A stretch of DNA of 64,000 nucleotides from Sarocladium kiliense (taxonomy: Eukaryota > Ascomycota > Sordariomycetes > Hypocreales > Sarocladiaceae), in the NCBI GenBank assembly GCA_030734395.1, contig JAUZTG010000041.1, positions 62,001-126,000 on the forward strand, read 5' to 3'. Under the pieces are notes generated by a model. The model had not been told where the DNA came from. It worked only from the letters and a program-made list of their open reading frames with translations, and did not search any database. Within the stretch, counting starts at the first letter, position 1. Each line of letters starts with the position of its first letter. Positions 22,886 to 34,061 of the stretch are shown here, piece after piece. The position numbers and the translations under genes are program-made.

Positions 22886-24241
22886 CTACGCAACCTCCTC
22901 CACCATCTTCCCCGATCCCAACTTGGTTCCATTAGCAAACATCCTGCCCGCCGGACCCTCCGCCATATCCTTTGGCACACCTATCACACTGCCAGACTTG
23001 GAGTTGACCCAGCGCACAAACGCCGGGTTCGGTCCTGCCTCTTCATCCTCCAACTCTGCCGCAGCTGCTGCGGCGGCAGCCTTTTTGTTGATTTTGGGTG
23101 CCTGCTTCTTAAGAAGCTTGTTGATGGTTTCCATCTATAGCGATGTTAGAATGATGTGGGAAGACAACAACGGCGGCGACGGCGGCGAGAACGACATACC
23201 TTGACCTCCTCGTTGCGCTTCTCGCTGAGGTTCCTCCTGCGACGGGCCATTTCTTGACGACGCATAGACAGTTCTTCGGCTGTGAACACCTTCTTGGCTT
23301 GGACCTCTGCACACACCTTGTCAGCATGTCTTATCACGTATCTGAATTCGTGCCTGATGGAACTTACCATCCGAAAGCTTCATGAACTCCCCTGGTCCTT
23401 CCTCAAATCGAGCGCGTTGACGCTTCGTCATCTTGGTCACATCAGGCGTATCCTCCCGGCTGATGTCCGCGTCGCTGTCCAGCCCAACGCCACCTTCGTC
23501 GTCTTCGCCCTCTGCATCTTCATCCTCCTCCTCTTCTTCTTCCTCATCGTCCTCTCCGACAACTTCAATCTCCTCTCCCTCAGCATCTTCGTCAACAATG
23601 GTTTCATCGCCCAAACCCATTGTCTGGTCGCCCTCCTCGTCACTCTCACCAGGGTCACTGAGGTCATCATCGTCGTCGTCATCGTCCTGAACGACCTTTA
23701 GCGCGGATCCGCGTGGTGCCGGCTTCGCTTTTGATGTAACCCGAATCGTCGGTCTGGCTGGCGAGGGCGCGGCACTCATATCAATGTCGCCTTCGGCGTC
23801 CTCTTCTCCTTCGGCGTCAATATCATCACCCTCTGCATCCATGTCCATGGCATCCTCGCCTTCAGCGTCTTCATCCTCATCATCGTCAAGCTCGACCTCA
23901 TCTTCCTCCTCATCATCGTCTGGGCTTGAGTCGACCACATAGCTCTTCTTCACTCCCCTGTTTCTCTTGCCGTGAATGATTTCACCACCTTCAAAGCTCT
24001 CGGAATTTCTCCCACCGGCTCCACGAGTAGCTTGTCGAAGCTTGCCGGGTGCGACCTTGACGGTAAGGTTCAGGTGTGAGTCGTCTGGCGAGCCAGGATC
24101 ACGGGACACGCCCGCATTGCGACCGGATCTCCGTGATGACATGTTGCGTTCGCTTCTTTCGTCTTCATCAGCCCATCTGGCATGTTCAGATATAACCTCA
24201 TTGGCCTTTGCGGCTGCAGAGCGTCGCGGTCGGGAGGCCAT
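22886..24241 (-). CDS. ies2: INO80 chromatin-remodelling complex subunit Ies2 (PAPA-1 domain)
   Basis: Nuclear subunit that stimulates the Ino80 ATPase. Three exons (23368-24241, 23200-23306, 22886-23134) give 409 residues. Residues 1-275 are mostly disordered, with very acidic runs (DDDDDDDD, EEEEEEDEDAEGED) and repeated DAEGE motifs. The PAPA-1-like region begins at TKRQRARFEEGPGEFMKL and continues through TAEELSMRRQEMARRRRNLS and KRNEEVKMETINKLLKKQ, followed by an Ala run and a conserved C-terminal block (FVRWVNSKSGSVIGVPKDM). No zinc-HIT finger, as usual for fungal Ies2 versus animal INO80B. Start chosen at ATG 24241, the first in the open frame. Divergent from the pex14/17 gene. Confidence 0.88.
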
Positions 24242-25699
24242 GGCGCTGCACTTGCAGTCCTGGCTGTGCGAACGGATTAAGTTGGGGAAAGTGGATGAGT
24301 CGCGTCAAAGGGTGAGTGAATGGTGAGACAGGTTCAGAGGCGGGACAAGATTGGCTGGTCGGTTTTAAGTGGAAGCTCCTCAATAGTCCAGTGATAAGAG
24401 ACGCCAGCAACTCAACCTAGCGACGAAGTCGGGACGCCGTTGAAAGATGAAGCGCTATCACGGCGGTGGTATTCGTCGCGATCAAGGGGATGGGGTCGTG
24501 TTGAGTCAGTCGTAACAGCTTGCGGATAGATTGGCTTCGGTCAGGATTGAGCCAGCCCCGCGGATCCGATCCCTCAGCACCGACTTGGCGGTGAATTTGG
24601 TGGCGTTCAATGAAGCCTATATCGCAACCAGGCCAAGGGGTCGCCACGACAGAAAGATGCTATCGCTAATCTTTCGAATGAAACAAATGCCGGAAGATTT
24701 CTGAAATCCAAAGCCTTGGTCCTCGGATCTTGGGATCTCTATCAGGGCATCTGATGCGACAGTGATTCTTGATGACGTGACAGATTGGCCCGGTGCTGTT
24801 TGCTAAGGCTGTCAAGTCCAACACTCGTGGACTGATGGTGAAAGGATGAAGAAATGAGGAACACCCTTGGTTCAAACAACGCAAAAGACCAATGAGAGGT
24901 GGCAACACAGCCGCACAGTGCACGCTGCAAGCCTTCCGTATGCTTACCTGGCACAAAACTCTCCGTCTCATCCACACTTTCTCGGTGAACAGCCAACCAG
25001 CACTCGATGCTCCAGGAACTCAAGGATTGCTCTTTGTTTAATGCTGGACAGCGCAGTCCGACGTAGCACTGGTGCGAAGGAAGCGGGTGCAGGACTGGGG
25101 TGTGTCTGGGTGTGGTGCTGATGGTGGCGCAAATAGATCCAAACAGACGATACCTAACTTGCTTGCACCGCGTTACTGTTGGTGCTTCAGACTCTTGCTT
25201 GATGTCGTGTTTCGGGAAGCCAGTAGGAGACCGAAGCGTCTCTTGACACTGAGGGTCCTCTGCGACAGCGCCTGATGGACGGTGAGATGAACGAGTGCCG
25301 GACGTCGGATCTGCGGTGGCTGCAGTTCTTGGTGAGACGTGGCAGCGTTGGATAGAGCTTGAACGGTATGTTCTCTCTAATGAAGCCTCTAAAAGTGACT
25401 GGCCACAGATTAGAAACACCTCTGTGAAGCGCCTGGATGGATTGTTCGATGCTGATGAGGACTTGTTCGCGGCTTTTGCAGGGAGTAGCACCAGGTTGAA
25501 GCCTACCAGAACGCGACTCTTTCTCCGTTTTCTCCCCGTTCCAGACGGTTCCACTTCCGTCCACCGTTCAGAATGTCCCGGTGTGTGCGCCCTGCCTCGG
25601 CACATGCTTCCATCTCCATCCTCTCTTCCCCAGATTCCATCTCCCCGATTTCCCATCTTCCTGAATACTACATCGAAGCGCATACAGTAGTCTCCGACA
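24242..25699. other. Divergent intergenic region, ies2 / pex14/17
   Basis: 1.46 kb between two outward-transcribed genes. It contains an unusually long stop-free minus-strand frame, listed separately, but no recognisable domain. Otherwise promoter DNA. Confidence 0.5.
24742..25683 (-). CDS. Orphan 313-codon open frame, doubtful gene
   Basis: An ATG-initiated frame from 25683 to 24742 runs stop-free for 313 codons inside the intergenic region between ies2 and pex14/17; the same frame stays open further upstream, antisense to the first pex14/17 codons. A stop-free run this long is uncommon by chance in non-coding DNA of this composition. Against coding status: the product is rich in Ser, Arg, His and Cys with no hydrophobic periodicity, no domain, no signal peptide, and its start lies only 17 bp from the divergent pex14/17 ATG. 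Most likely not translated, or a lineage-specific orphan. Confidence 0.2.
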   Translation of the reverse strand: MRFDVVFRKMGNRGDGIWGREDGDGSMCRGRAHTPGHSERWTEVEPSGTGRKRRKSRVLVGFNLVLLPAKAANKSSSASNNPSRRFTEVFLICGQSLLEASLERTYRSSSIQRCHVSPRTAATADPTSGTRSSHRPSGAVAEDPQCQETLRSPTGFPKHDIKQESEAPTVTRCKQVRYRLFGSICATISTTPRHTPVLHPLPSHQCYVGLRCPALNKEQSLSSWSIECWLAVHRESVDETESFVPGKHTEGLQRALCGCVATSHWSFALFEPRVFLISSSFHHQSTSVGLDSLSKQHRANLSRHQESLSHQMP

Positions 25700-26880
25700 A
25701 TGGGTGATTCCGACGACCAACCTTCGATTCCGTCGTGGCAACGCGACAGCCAAAGTGAAGCGACCGGTGCTGACGTTCTGGCACCGGCCGAGACCAGCTC
25801 CGTAACCGCACCATCATCACCCGCTACCGAGGACCAGCTTGAGGTCGCGCGCCGCTTCCTCCAGGACGACGCCGTCAAGGATGAGTCTCGAGAGAAGAAA
25901 GCTTCGTTTCTGAGAGAAAAGGGTATCAGCGATAGCGATATCGAGAAGCTCCTCGCTGAACTGCCATCGGCGCAAGCAGTAGACGCAGAGGTACAACCCT
26001 AGACTACTCCTCCTCGATGTCTACGAGCTGACTATTGTTCTAGTCTTCTACAACCTCCTCTACAACCTCCACAGCCTCTTCAGCATCCTTTTCCTCCTCC
26101 TCTCCATCACCATCAACTTCTACAACCACCCTGTCCACCGCCGACCGCCCTCCGATCGTCACATACCCCGAATTCCTCACCCAAGCACCCCGACCACCTC
26201 CACTCGTTACCACAACCGCCCTCGTCACCACCCTTTCCTCCTTTGCCGGCCTCGCAACACTCTTACACGGCACCTCACGGTACCTCCTCCAGCCCATGCA
26301 CGAATCCCTCACCGAAGCCCGTCTCGACTTCCACGCGACCACCTCCCAACGCCTGGAAGCCCTCGTCTCCCGGCTTGAGGAGACCGTATCCGTTGTTCCG
26401 CCTCTCCCAGCAGGCAAGAGATCAGTAGCAGCAGGAGACGATACGGACAGCGACATCGATGACCCGACAGAGATGTTCCACCGCGACATCGGCACCCAGA
26501 CAGCCAACCTCGAAGAACTCCCTCCAACTTCCGCCTCTCCGACCCCAGCTCCATCCCCATCTGAAAGCCAAGCCACCCGCCTCCAAGACCTCGTTTCCTC
26601 CCTCCAACCTTTAAATGAATCCTTCCGTACCCAAAGTACCGACTTCCACGACATTGGCACCCTCATCGACGTCTTCCGAGACGACCTACAGGCCATGGGC
26701 GGGAACAAATCCTCACAGCCAATTTACGGCCGTAGCTCAAGCTCTTCTTACAATAGCTACTCATACCAACTTGGAGGATTCAAGGAGCCAGATGATGAGA
26801 TCAAGAAGGCAAGGGACGGTATTCGAAGGGTCAAGGGGTTGTTGTTGAGTACGCGGAACTTTCCTGCATCAACAGCCTAG
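25700..26880 (+). CDS. pex14/17: Peroxin Pex14/17 (Pex33-type), peroxisomal import docking factor
   Basis: Component of the peroxisomal matrix-protein docking complex. Two exons (25700-25990, 26044-26880) give 375 residues. After a Ser-rich leader, residues ~45-90 form the three-helix Pex14 N-terminal domain (LEVARRFLQDDAVKD, KKASFLREKGISDSDIEKLL) that binds Pex5 WxxxF motifs. A low-complexity Ser/Thr linker then leads to IVTYPEFLTQAPRPPPLVTT, a hydrophobic segment (ALVTTLSSFAGLATLL) and a coiled coil (EARLDFHATTSQRLEALVSR), the Pex17-like half. I prefer Pex14/17 to canonical Pex14 because the Pex14 block normally reading WRDYFIMA is absent and the YPEFL-RPPPL block is present. The fructosyl-amino-acid oxidase family in this window is often peroxisomal, but no direct link is implied. 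Confidence 0.8.
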
Positions 26881-27184
26881 AATCGCCACATGAATGGATG
26901 GGTGGAGTCACAATATCAACCTATGTGATTGTTCACACATTCCACTGTCTCTTTATACGTGATTATGTAGCAATTTCAGGGAGCATTGAAGCATGTAATT
27001 GATAATGAATATCCCGTGCCCCTCTAGTGCCAAAATAGGGCCAATCGTCAAACACGAAACAACGTCCAGAATCCGTCAAACAGTAGAGAGATATCATGGC
27101 GTCAAGAACTTTGCCAAGGGGGTGTTATTTGAGCTCTACCTAGCCTGATCATCCGATCTCGGTCCACAATAATACGCTCTGATC
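26881..27184. other. Convergent 3' intergenic region
   Basis: About 300 bp between the 3' ends of pex14/17 (+) and the chromodomain gene (-). 3' UTR sequence only. Confidence 0.6.
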
Positions 27185-30100
27185 TCAGTTTTGCCCTGTC
27201 GGTAGTCCGAATTCACTGAAAATCGTGGTCCACTGCACCACTCGAATATGCTCTGAATGTCTTCTTGATCCCTTTAGATAGCCGTACCATTGCTGTGTTG
27301 GTGCAAAAAGGAAGTCGAAGTATTCTACCTTCCCTTCGTCTTTCGCCTTCTGCGTCTGCTTCAGGAGACGGTTCTCTAATTGCCGCGAAAAAAGTTTCGT
27401 ATCACCCTTTGGAGGATGAAAGACAATCTTGCGGTCGGCCACATCGTCCTCTGTATCAGACTCTCCAACCGTGAAAGCTGTGGCAGATTGCGCTTTTGGA
27501 GTCGCTGAACTGAGCCGAAGTCCTGTCGCCCTGGCTCCAGATTTCACTGCCTTCCATCCACACTTGTGGAGGCGATCAGATCGCGCGTCCAGATCAGACC
27601 TAAAGTTCTCGAACAACTGGTGGAGTCGATTCAGCGTATGTTGCAAGGGGTTTGAGTTCGGGTCCGAACTCTCAAACCCTCCGATCCAGACCTGTCGCAG
27701 GGGCGCCTGTGGGTTTCTTTCACTGTTTTTGTGTGCTACTATGGAGATGAGCGTTCTTTGAGACGGAATGAGGTCACTCTCGAAGATATCGTCCGAGTCA
27801 CAGAACGTTCGACTCAGGAATGAGTCCCAAATGAGGAGCTCCGTGGACGACCAGGGCTTTCGCGATGGATCTTGCGGACGAAAGACTGCGAACCATGGCC
27901 GGCAAGGGGGTGACATATCAGCGGGATGCGCATCTGGGTCCCATTCAGCGTCTGTCGTATAGAAAAGTCCAACATGTGTATTCCGCCCGCCAATGCTGCG
28001 CAGGGGCCTGAAGAATGAAAACCACTCGTCAAATGTTGCAAGTCGGGATCCAGCATCCCCCAAATGGACAGCCATGCCGGGGGCAAAATAGCTCACAGGT
28101 TTTCTAAACAAGATCGCTTGCGGCGACTTCGACAAACTCTCCCGTTCAATGACGCCGAGACCATCTTGCATAGTCACCACTGCTTCTCTCAATGCCGGCG
28201 GCGGAGCAAGAGCAACTTGGCTAGCCGATGCGGTGGTCGTCTCACAAGTTTCGACTGGAGCTCCCGGATCTGCGATGGAGGATCGTTTATACCGAGGAGC
28301 ACGAACACGTCGTTCCAAGCGAAACCTGTCTGAGTGCCCAGTACCCACAACTTCAAAGCGACGAAACATGTTCAGCTGTGTTGTAGCCCAGCAAGAAAAC
28401 CAGTTGACAAGACTCTGCTCATCATTGCCATCAATGCACGTGGGTGCGAGAATCAACGGACTGATTAACAGATCTGGGTCTTCAATGTCCACGCGTGACA
28501 GAAGCTTCGTCAACAGGCGCTGCGTTTTTGATCGCACAGCAATCTCTTCCTCCGATGAGCCAGACCCGGCCGTCCGGGTGACTGAGCCAGCAACCACATC
28601 GTCCAGCAATTCGGCCATCCAACGCTCTGGGTTTCCGAACAAAGCCAGTTTGCAAACAGGCCCAGGCGGCCTCTGCGGGTCAACGAAGTTTTGCGAAAAC
28701 CATTTCAAGAAACGATAGGCGGGTTCCGGTTGGGCAAGAAGAAAGCTGGGTGTCATCAGGAAGACTGTTCCAGCTGGGAGGAGTGGCTTCAGGGCAAGCT
28801 CCTCGAGATAGTTGTGACAGTCAATGATGTCACCGTCAGAATCTGGTGAATCCTGCTGCGAATTTGGCTCAAAGGCCCAAAAGGAGAAATTGCTGGTGCT
28901 GTCTGGCGACCATAGCAGCTTGCCAAGATCAGGCAAGAACCTAATTGTCTCAATTACAGACTGGTGTATGATCATCGCTCCGCTGCTCAAAGATTTGAAT
29001 ATGGACCAGTGCCCGCCAATAAGGCTGCTGAGGACCTCGCATGAGGAGTTGCATTGCCGCAACCACTTTGCCAACAGCAAACACTCGTCTTGTCGACTGA
29101 GTGGGAATAGCAAAAAGAAGACCGTCTGAGAGTCCTGAAGTCGACCTGAAAGACTGCGTGGAAGGAGCCATTCGCTTTTGAACTTTAACAGTGTATCAAG
29201 GCCAAGACTGTTGTCACGAAGTTTGCCGGGTGCTAAACTTCGCCTCCCCGGATTGAATAGGTCAAGGGATCGTGCCTCAAATTTCTCAGGTGGCCGAAAG
29301 ATAACGAAAGCGGGTTTGTCAGATATCACAGGTACGTTGGAGCCGAAGCCTTCGGGGCGCGACTTGGATGATGCATTGGGTGCCAGTAAGACACACAGGC
29401 TGCCGATGTAGCACAACAAGGCTCGCCGAGGGCTAATCAGACGTCCATTGACATATTTGAGGATGTTCGAGAGATCGTTCGATTGAACATAGCCATCGGC
29501 GACTACGTTTGCTTGAATGGCAGCACGATAGTATACGAAGTCGTCCTCGGAACACTGATGGGTGAAGTTTAGGACTTGTGAACTCTGAAATTCGGAAAGG
29601 TGCGTGGTCAGGACTTCTCCGCTTAGTCCCATGAACTTGGACTCGACAGTGTGCGTGGGAGGTGCGCCTATGTTGCAGGTTTTGATCACATCCCTGAGAG
29701 GTGTTTGAGGAGCTGGTGCCACATGCGGTTGGACGTCGTCGGGTACAATGACCAGATCATTGTTACTATCAAGATCCATTGGTTCGGGCTCATTGTTTCC
29801 AAAATGGACAGCCTTTCTCCTTTTGTCGGGTGTGCCGTTACTCTGAACATCAGTGCGCAGAGACACCATGGACGTACCAGCAAAAGCACTCGAGACTAGG
29901 CGAGAGTACCTAGAAGGACCTTCTTCGATCGGTTCTGACCCGGGTGTCTCTGCGTGGGAAATCTCCCCATCCAAGGAATCCTTATCCTGGTTCGGAGGAC
30001 AGGTGCCTGATCTTGAATCTGGGTCTGGGGTTACAAACAAGGACCGCTCCTCAGTTGCGGCATCATAGTCTTGTTGGCCGGTGGTGATTTTATGGGTACT

Positions 30101-31255
30101 CGAGCTTGTTTTTCGTGCCAGACGGGGATCTCGTGTTCCTTCATTATCCCGCAAGCGCTTCTCGATGATGTTTTGGTACCGGAGCTTGAGAATCCTCGGA
30201 TCAACTGAAGATGTGTCCAATGCTTGATCGATCGTGGGTCTCTTTTTGGGTTTCGTACCACTCACGAACACATTCCCCACGGCTTCATGACTGCTCGGCT
30301 GCTGAGTCTTCCGAGCCCGAGTGGCGGCAGGGTGAGTGGTCCTAGGATAATCTACCGTGGCGGATCCTGAGGAGCCCGCTATCTTCCTCGGTTGATTTTC
30401 CGATAGCATCGTTTGTACGTCAGAAGCTAGCTTCGAGGGAGCTTGGACTATCTGTTGAGGCGTTCGAACTTGAGTTTGCCTCTCTCCCTTCTTCTGGCCA
30501 TCCTTACTAGCAGCGGCAGTGAGAGGCTTCTTGATGGAAGTGTCAGCTTTGCGAGTGGCAAGGTGACGCTGCTTCTCAGCTGCAGACGCTGAAGTTGGGG
30601 TAATTGCTGAGGCATCCTGAGGACTCCCCTGCGAAGGTTTCTGGCGGGAATCTTGGTTTGTAGACGACTGTTCAACGTCGGTCGCAGAGCTCGATGGCGT
30701 GCTTTCCCTTGAACTTTGGGAGAAGAAGTCGCTGCTGCCATCGCGTACCTCAGCATTCCTGTCAAGGTCCGCCCAGTTGAGATCATCATCGGAGTCATCC
30801 TCTGAATCCACACTCTTAAGAGATTCTCGGACGTGAATGATGCAATCCACGGGTTCGGGCTTTTGGCCATCCCTTTTCTTTCTTCGATTGACGTCCTTCT
30901 GTTTCGCAATCTTGTTCTGCCAGTATTGTATGCATGCCTTCTTCCATTCACGCACCTTGAATGGCTTCTTGGTCCCAACGTGGTGTTGTCTCTTTTCTTC
31001 TTCCCACCTCTTCAACAGCTCTTCTGTCAGGTGTTCGCGTGGCTCCCAGGTCGCTTCAGCGAGCTCAAACCCGGTCCATTTCACTAGCCAGCACCTCTCG
31101 CCAGCAGGTCGTCCTAACGCATCACCTTTCATGACCCGTTCCGCAAGGAGGTCTTCGACATCCCACTCATCATCGGAGATGTAATTCTCTGATAAGAGAG
31201 AATCGGCAGGTGAGGTTCCGCGGTCATCACCGCGGTCGGGCTCAGAGTCGGCCAT
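27185..31255 (-). CDS. Large chromodomain protein
   Basis: Probable reader of methylated histone H3, nuclear. Intronless, 1356 residues from ATG 31255, the first ATG in the frame. The chromodomain occupies residues ~29-90: DEWDVEDLLAERV, then ERCWLVKWTGFELAEATWEP. Trp31 and Trp56 stand where aromatic-cage residues lie in HP1-type domains, and TWEP is the family signature. Residues ~95-530 are disordered, basic and Ser-rich. The C-terminal ~800 residues look folded, with hydrophobic blocks such as VFFLLFPLSRQDECLLLAKW, SGAMIIHQSVIETIRFL and GTVFLMTPSFLLAQPEPAYR; I do not recognise this region with confidence. Chromodomain partners of Hda1-type deacetylases or Chp1-like silencing proteins are possible relatives. 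Reader function is inference from the domain; role unknown. Confidence 0.85.
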   Translation of the reverse strand: MADSEPDRGDDRGTSPADSLLSENYISDDEWDVEDLLAERVMKGDALGRPAGERCWLVKWTGFELAEATWEPREHLTEELLKRWEEEKRQHHVGTKKPFKVREWKKACIQYWQNKIAKQKDVNRRKKRDGQKPEPVDCIIHVRESLKSVDSEDDSDDDLNWADLDRNAEVRDGSSDFFSQSSRESTPSSSATDVEQSSTNQDSRQKPSQGSPQDASAITPTSASAAEKQRHLATRKADTSIKKPLTAAASKDGQKKGERQTQVRTPQQIVQAPSKLASDVQTMLSENQPRKIAGSSGSATVDYPRTTHPAATRARKTQQPSSHEAVGNVFVSGTKPKKRPTIDQALDTSSVDPRILKLRYQNIIEKRLRDNEGTRDPRLARKTSSSTHKITTGQQDYDAATEERSLFVTPDPDSRSGTCPPNQDKDSLDGEISHAETPGSEPIEEGPSRYSRLVSSAFAGTSMVSLRTDVQSNGTPDKRRKAVHFGNNEPEPMDLDSNNDLVIVPDDVQPHVAPAPQTPLRDVIKTCNIGAPPTHTVESKFMGLSGEVLTTHLSEFQSSQVLNFTHQCSEDDFVYYRAAIQANVVADGYVQSNDLSNILKYVNGRLISPRRALLCYIGSLCVLLAPNASSKSRPEGFGSNVPVISDKPAFVIFRPPEKFEARSLDLFNPGRRSLAPGKLRDNSLGLDTLLKFKSEWLLPRSLSGRLQDSQTVFFLLFPLSRQDECLLLAKWLRQCNSSCEVLSSLIGGHWSIFKSLSSGAMIIHQSVIETIRFLPDLGKLLWSPDSTSNFSFWAFEPNSQQDSPDSDGDIIDCHNYLEELALKPLLPAGTVFLMTPSFLLAQPEPAYRFLKWFSQNFVDPQRPPGPVCKLALFGNPERWMAELLDDVVAGSVTRTAGSGSSEEEIAVRSKTQRLLTKLLSRVDIEDPDLLISPLILAPTCIDGNDEQSLVNWFSCWATTQLNMFRRFEVVGTGHSDRFRLERRVRAPRYKRSSIADPGAPVETCETTTASASQVALAPPPALREAVVTMQDGLGVIERESLSKSPQAILFRKPVSYFAPGMAVHLGDAGSRLATFDEWFSFFRPLRSIGGRNTHVGLFYTTDAEWDPDAHPADMSPPCRPWFAVFRPQDPSRKPWSSTELLIWDSFLSRTFCDSDDIFESDLIPSQRTLISIVAHKNSERNPQAPLRQVWIGGFESSDPNSNPLQHTLNRLHQLFENFRSDLDARSDRLHKCGWKAVKSGARATGLRLSSATPKAQSATAFTVGESDTEDDVADRKIVFHPPKGDTKLFSRQLENRLLKQTQKAKDEGKVEYFDFLFAPTQQWYGYLKGSRRHSEHIRVVQWTTIFSEFGLPTGQN

Positions 31256-32088
31256 GGCGATGATTCTAAATGTCCTGAGGAGAGCAACTTCCAAGAACTT
31301 GCAAGTACTCTGACTCAAGTGGTCATCGCGAATGCATCGTTCAGAGCAAGGGTTGTGATGTTCCAGAATGGCACATAGACGTCATTACTCTGTGCCGAAG
31401 GTTCCAGATACAGAGGGGGGTGATCAGAAGAAAGAGGAAAATAGAAAGACTGTCTGTTTGTGTGCACGGGCTTTGGGGGAAGATGGTCAGGAAAATTAAC
31501 TTTGCCGGTAGAATATGTAGTAGAAGGCAGTGAAGGACGATGGCATGGCAACTGCGAACGGGTGCAACTGTCTGATGCAGCTTCAGTGAACGGAGATCAG
31601 CTACCGCAGGTAAAACACGAAGCTCAACGCAGTAAATTCAAATGAAAGGCGCAAGAGTCCTGTATCAGGTTTGGGCTGAACGCACACTGGGTACTCCTTC
31701 TCCTCCTAACATGCCTCGACTGAAAGACGTGATGGCGCGTTGTGGGTGTGAGTGGTGGTCAACGAACAAGCAGTCGGGTGATGCAAATATCAGGGTTATT
31801 AAGTTATCGCGGACCCATGTGACACCGTTTTGGACGCTGGACAGAAGAGGTACCGTTATTCCCCTTGCTAGGCGAGCGACTGGCAGCGCATCCACTGAAT
31901 CGAATCCCTTGCTTTACCTCCAGTCAAGCTCGTTCATATCTCGCTGGTGGCCTACTCCTACTCCTCCTCCCGCAACCCACGACAGCCACCACCACCCCAC
32001 CGCCATCCACCACGTCCACGACCGTCACGACCTCATCCTCGTTTCTTCACGCCCACGTTCACGATATTCCCGCATCCACACCGTCATC
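31256..32088. other. Divergent promoter region, chromodomain gene / Rab GTPase
   Basis: 833 bp between outward-transcribed genes. The right half (about 31950-32080) is C-rich with CCACCACC-type runs just before the Rab start. An open frame at 31642-32313 that covers the Rab start in another frame is not coding. Confidence 0.6.
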
Positions 32089-33038
32089 ATGGCTAACGAC
32101 GAGTATGATGTATGTCGCTTTTCCCCTCACTTGACCCTGTGCGCCAGTGCCTTTACTAACCTGTCTCTGCGTCCAGTTCCTTTTCAAAGGTCCGTGGCCC
32201 CTTTCCCCCCTACGAGCCCAACCGATGCCCTTTGTGTGGCCGATCGACCGACACCCCTCTTTGGACAACTCGCGAATCTCCTCGTGCTGACATTTCCTCG
32301 TTGTTGCGATTAGTTGTCCTGATCGGAGACTCTGGCGTCGGAAAGTCCAACCTTCTCAGCCGTTTCACCCGTAACGAGTTCAACCTGGACTCGAAGTCGA
32401 CCATCGGCGTCGAGTTCGCGACCAGGTCGATCCAGGTTGACTCCAAGACCATCAAGGCCCAGATCTGGGATACTGCCGGCCAGGAGCGCTACCGCGCCAT
32501 CACATCCGCATACTACCGTGGCGCTGTCGGTGCCCTTCTCGTTTACGATATCAGCAAGCACCAGACCTACGAGAATGTCACCAGGTGGCTCAAGGAGCTG
32601 CGCGACCATGCCGACGCCAACATCGTCATTATGCTGGTCGGAAACAAGAGCGATTTGAGGCACCTTCGCGCAGTTCCCACTGAGGAGGCCAAAGCCTTTG
32701 CCAGTACGTCACATGTGCCGTCCAGCATTGCGACAGTGAAGGGATGAGTTACTGACAGTTTCCAGGCGAGAATCACCTTTCATTCATCGAGACTTCTGCC
32801 CTCGACGCCAGCAATGTCGAATTGGCTTTCCAGAACATCCTTACTGGTATGGACGCTTCTTTACAATGCTACTTTTGCGACCTACGCTGACCTATCGACT
32901 ATAGAGATCTACCGCATTGTCTCAAGCAAGGCTCTCGACTCTGGCGAGGGTGCTCAGGCCACCATCGGCGCCGGTCAAAACATCTCACTTAGCAAGCCTG
33001 CCGACGACGAGGCCTCCAAGGGCGGCAAGTGCTGTTAA
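32089..33038 (+). CDS. ypt31: Rab11/Ypt31-family small GTPase
   Basis: Molecular switch for trafficking from late Golgi and recycling endosomes to the plasma membrane and hyphal tip. Five exons: 32089-32109, 32177-32189, 32314-32703, 32766-32846, 32905-33038; 212 residues. The second exon is only 13 nt and encodes FLFK plus one base; without it the strand FLFKVVLIGDSGVGKS cannot be made. G motifs: GDSGVGKS (P-loop), STIGVEF (switch I), WDTAGQERYRAITSAYYRG (switch II), NKSDL, ETSAL. The C-terminus GGKCC is a dual-prenylation signal. STIGVEFATRSIQVD is characteristic of the Rab11 group rather than Rab8/Sec4. Confidence 0.96.
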
Positions 33039-34061
33039 GAAGAACGGCCGATTGTGTGCGCACCATGTTTTCCGATGCCAGTTCTGCTTCTATGGGAGGG
33101 GCTGTTTTTCCTCAAAACATAACAGGCGTCTTGACGTGTTACCCGGTATTATAGGTCGGGCTTACGGACCGGGAGGCTAGGGTAGGCTGGGGAGGCGCAG
33201 CATCAAATAGGCGATGCGGTGGGCGGCGTGTACCTCTTCCCTTCCCGTCCACGAGAACAGCTTGAGCCTCCGTCTGGCCTGGCTCTCTTTGTTGGTCTCG
33301 TTTTTCTTTTGTCCACGATGGCCTGTGTTGTCGATGCGCTCGATGATTGCTACGAGTTGGTCATCTTACGTAGCGGAATGAAACGCTTAATGTCAGCCTG
33401 GCCGCGCGTACACGTGATGGATGGATCAGAATATTGCTGCCTTGACAATGGTAGCAGACTTGAGCATGGGATAATCTCACTTAGTGGAACGATCCTAGCG
33501 AGTCGCTTCTAATATGGTGCCTGATTAAGAATACCCCGTTAGGTTTGAAAGCCTATGCGTGTTCTTCAAGCGGTGTACAAGCAAACCTCTGGGCTTTTGA
33601 TGATGGGCAACCAAGATGGTGGTTGATAAACGGCCACACCGCCCCAAATGGTTAATGTTGGCAACAGCGACATATTATGACGGTGTATCTCGAGCGAACT
33701 CAATCCAATTCGATAAACGAGGTGAATTCTCAATCATTTGCGATGCGTGTGCATTGTGTCTATACTTCTGTTCCTAAGACGATAATCCCTCCAGGCGAAT
33801 TACTAGTCTAGGGTAGGCGAGGGTCAACCACATCACGCCTCGCTGATAAGGCATCGGTTTCTTATCGCAGGCAAAAAAAAAAATCCGGGCCGTTGCTCTG
33901 AGGCACCTGCAAGCGCATTGCCAACCGACTCAACGCAGCTTTCAACATTGCGAACAATCGAAAATTTGATACGCGCAACCTGTGTGCCACTGCCGAATAC
34001 TACAGAAAGGACGTGTCCAAGGAATCACATATCCGAACACCCTGAACACAGACGGTCTGCA
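33039..34061. other. Intergenic region, Rab 3' UTR and brx1 promoter
   Basis: About 1 kb with short unlinked frames only. Likely contains a long Rab 3' UTR. A run of ten A at about 33873-33882 is the only low-complexity feature. Confidence 0.6.

Noticed and set aside
25295..25690. 131-codon plus-strand frame just before pex14/17
   Set aside because: Starts at GTG, ends before the peroxin start and has no domain; likely promoter/5' UTR sequence.
31256..31318. Upstream extension of the chromodomain protein
   Set aside because: The extra codons start at TTG; the first ATG in frame is 31255, just before the acidic leader of the chromodomain.
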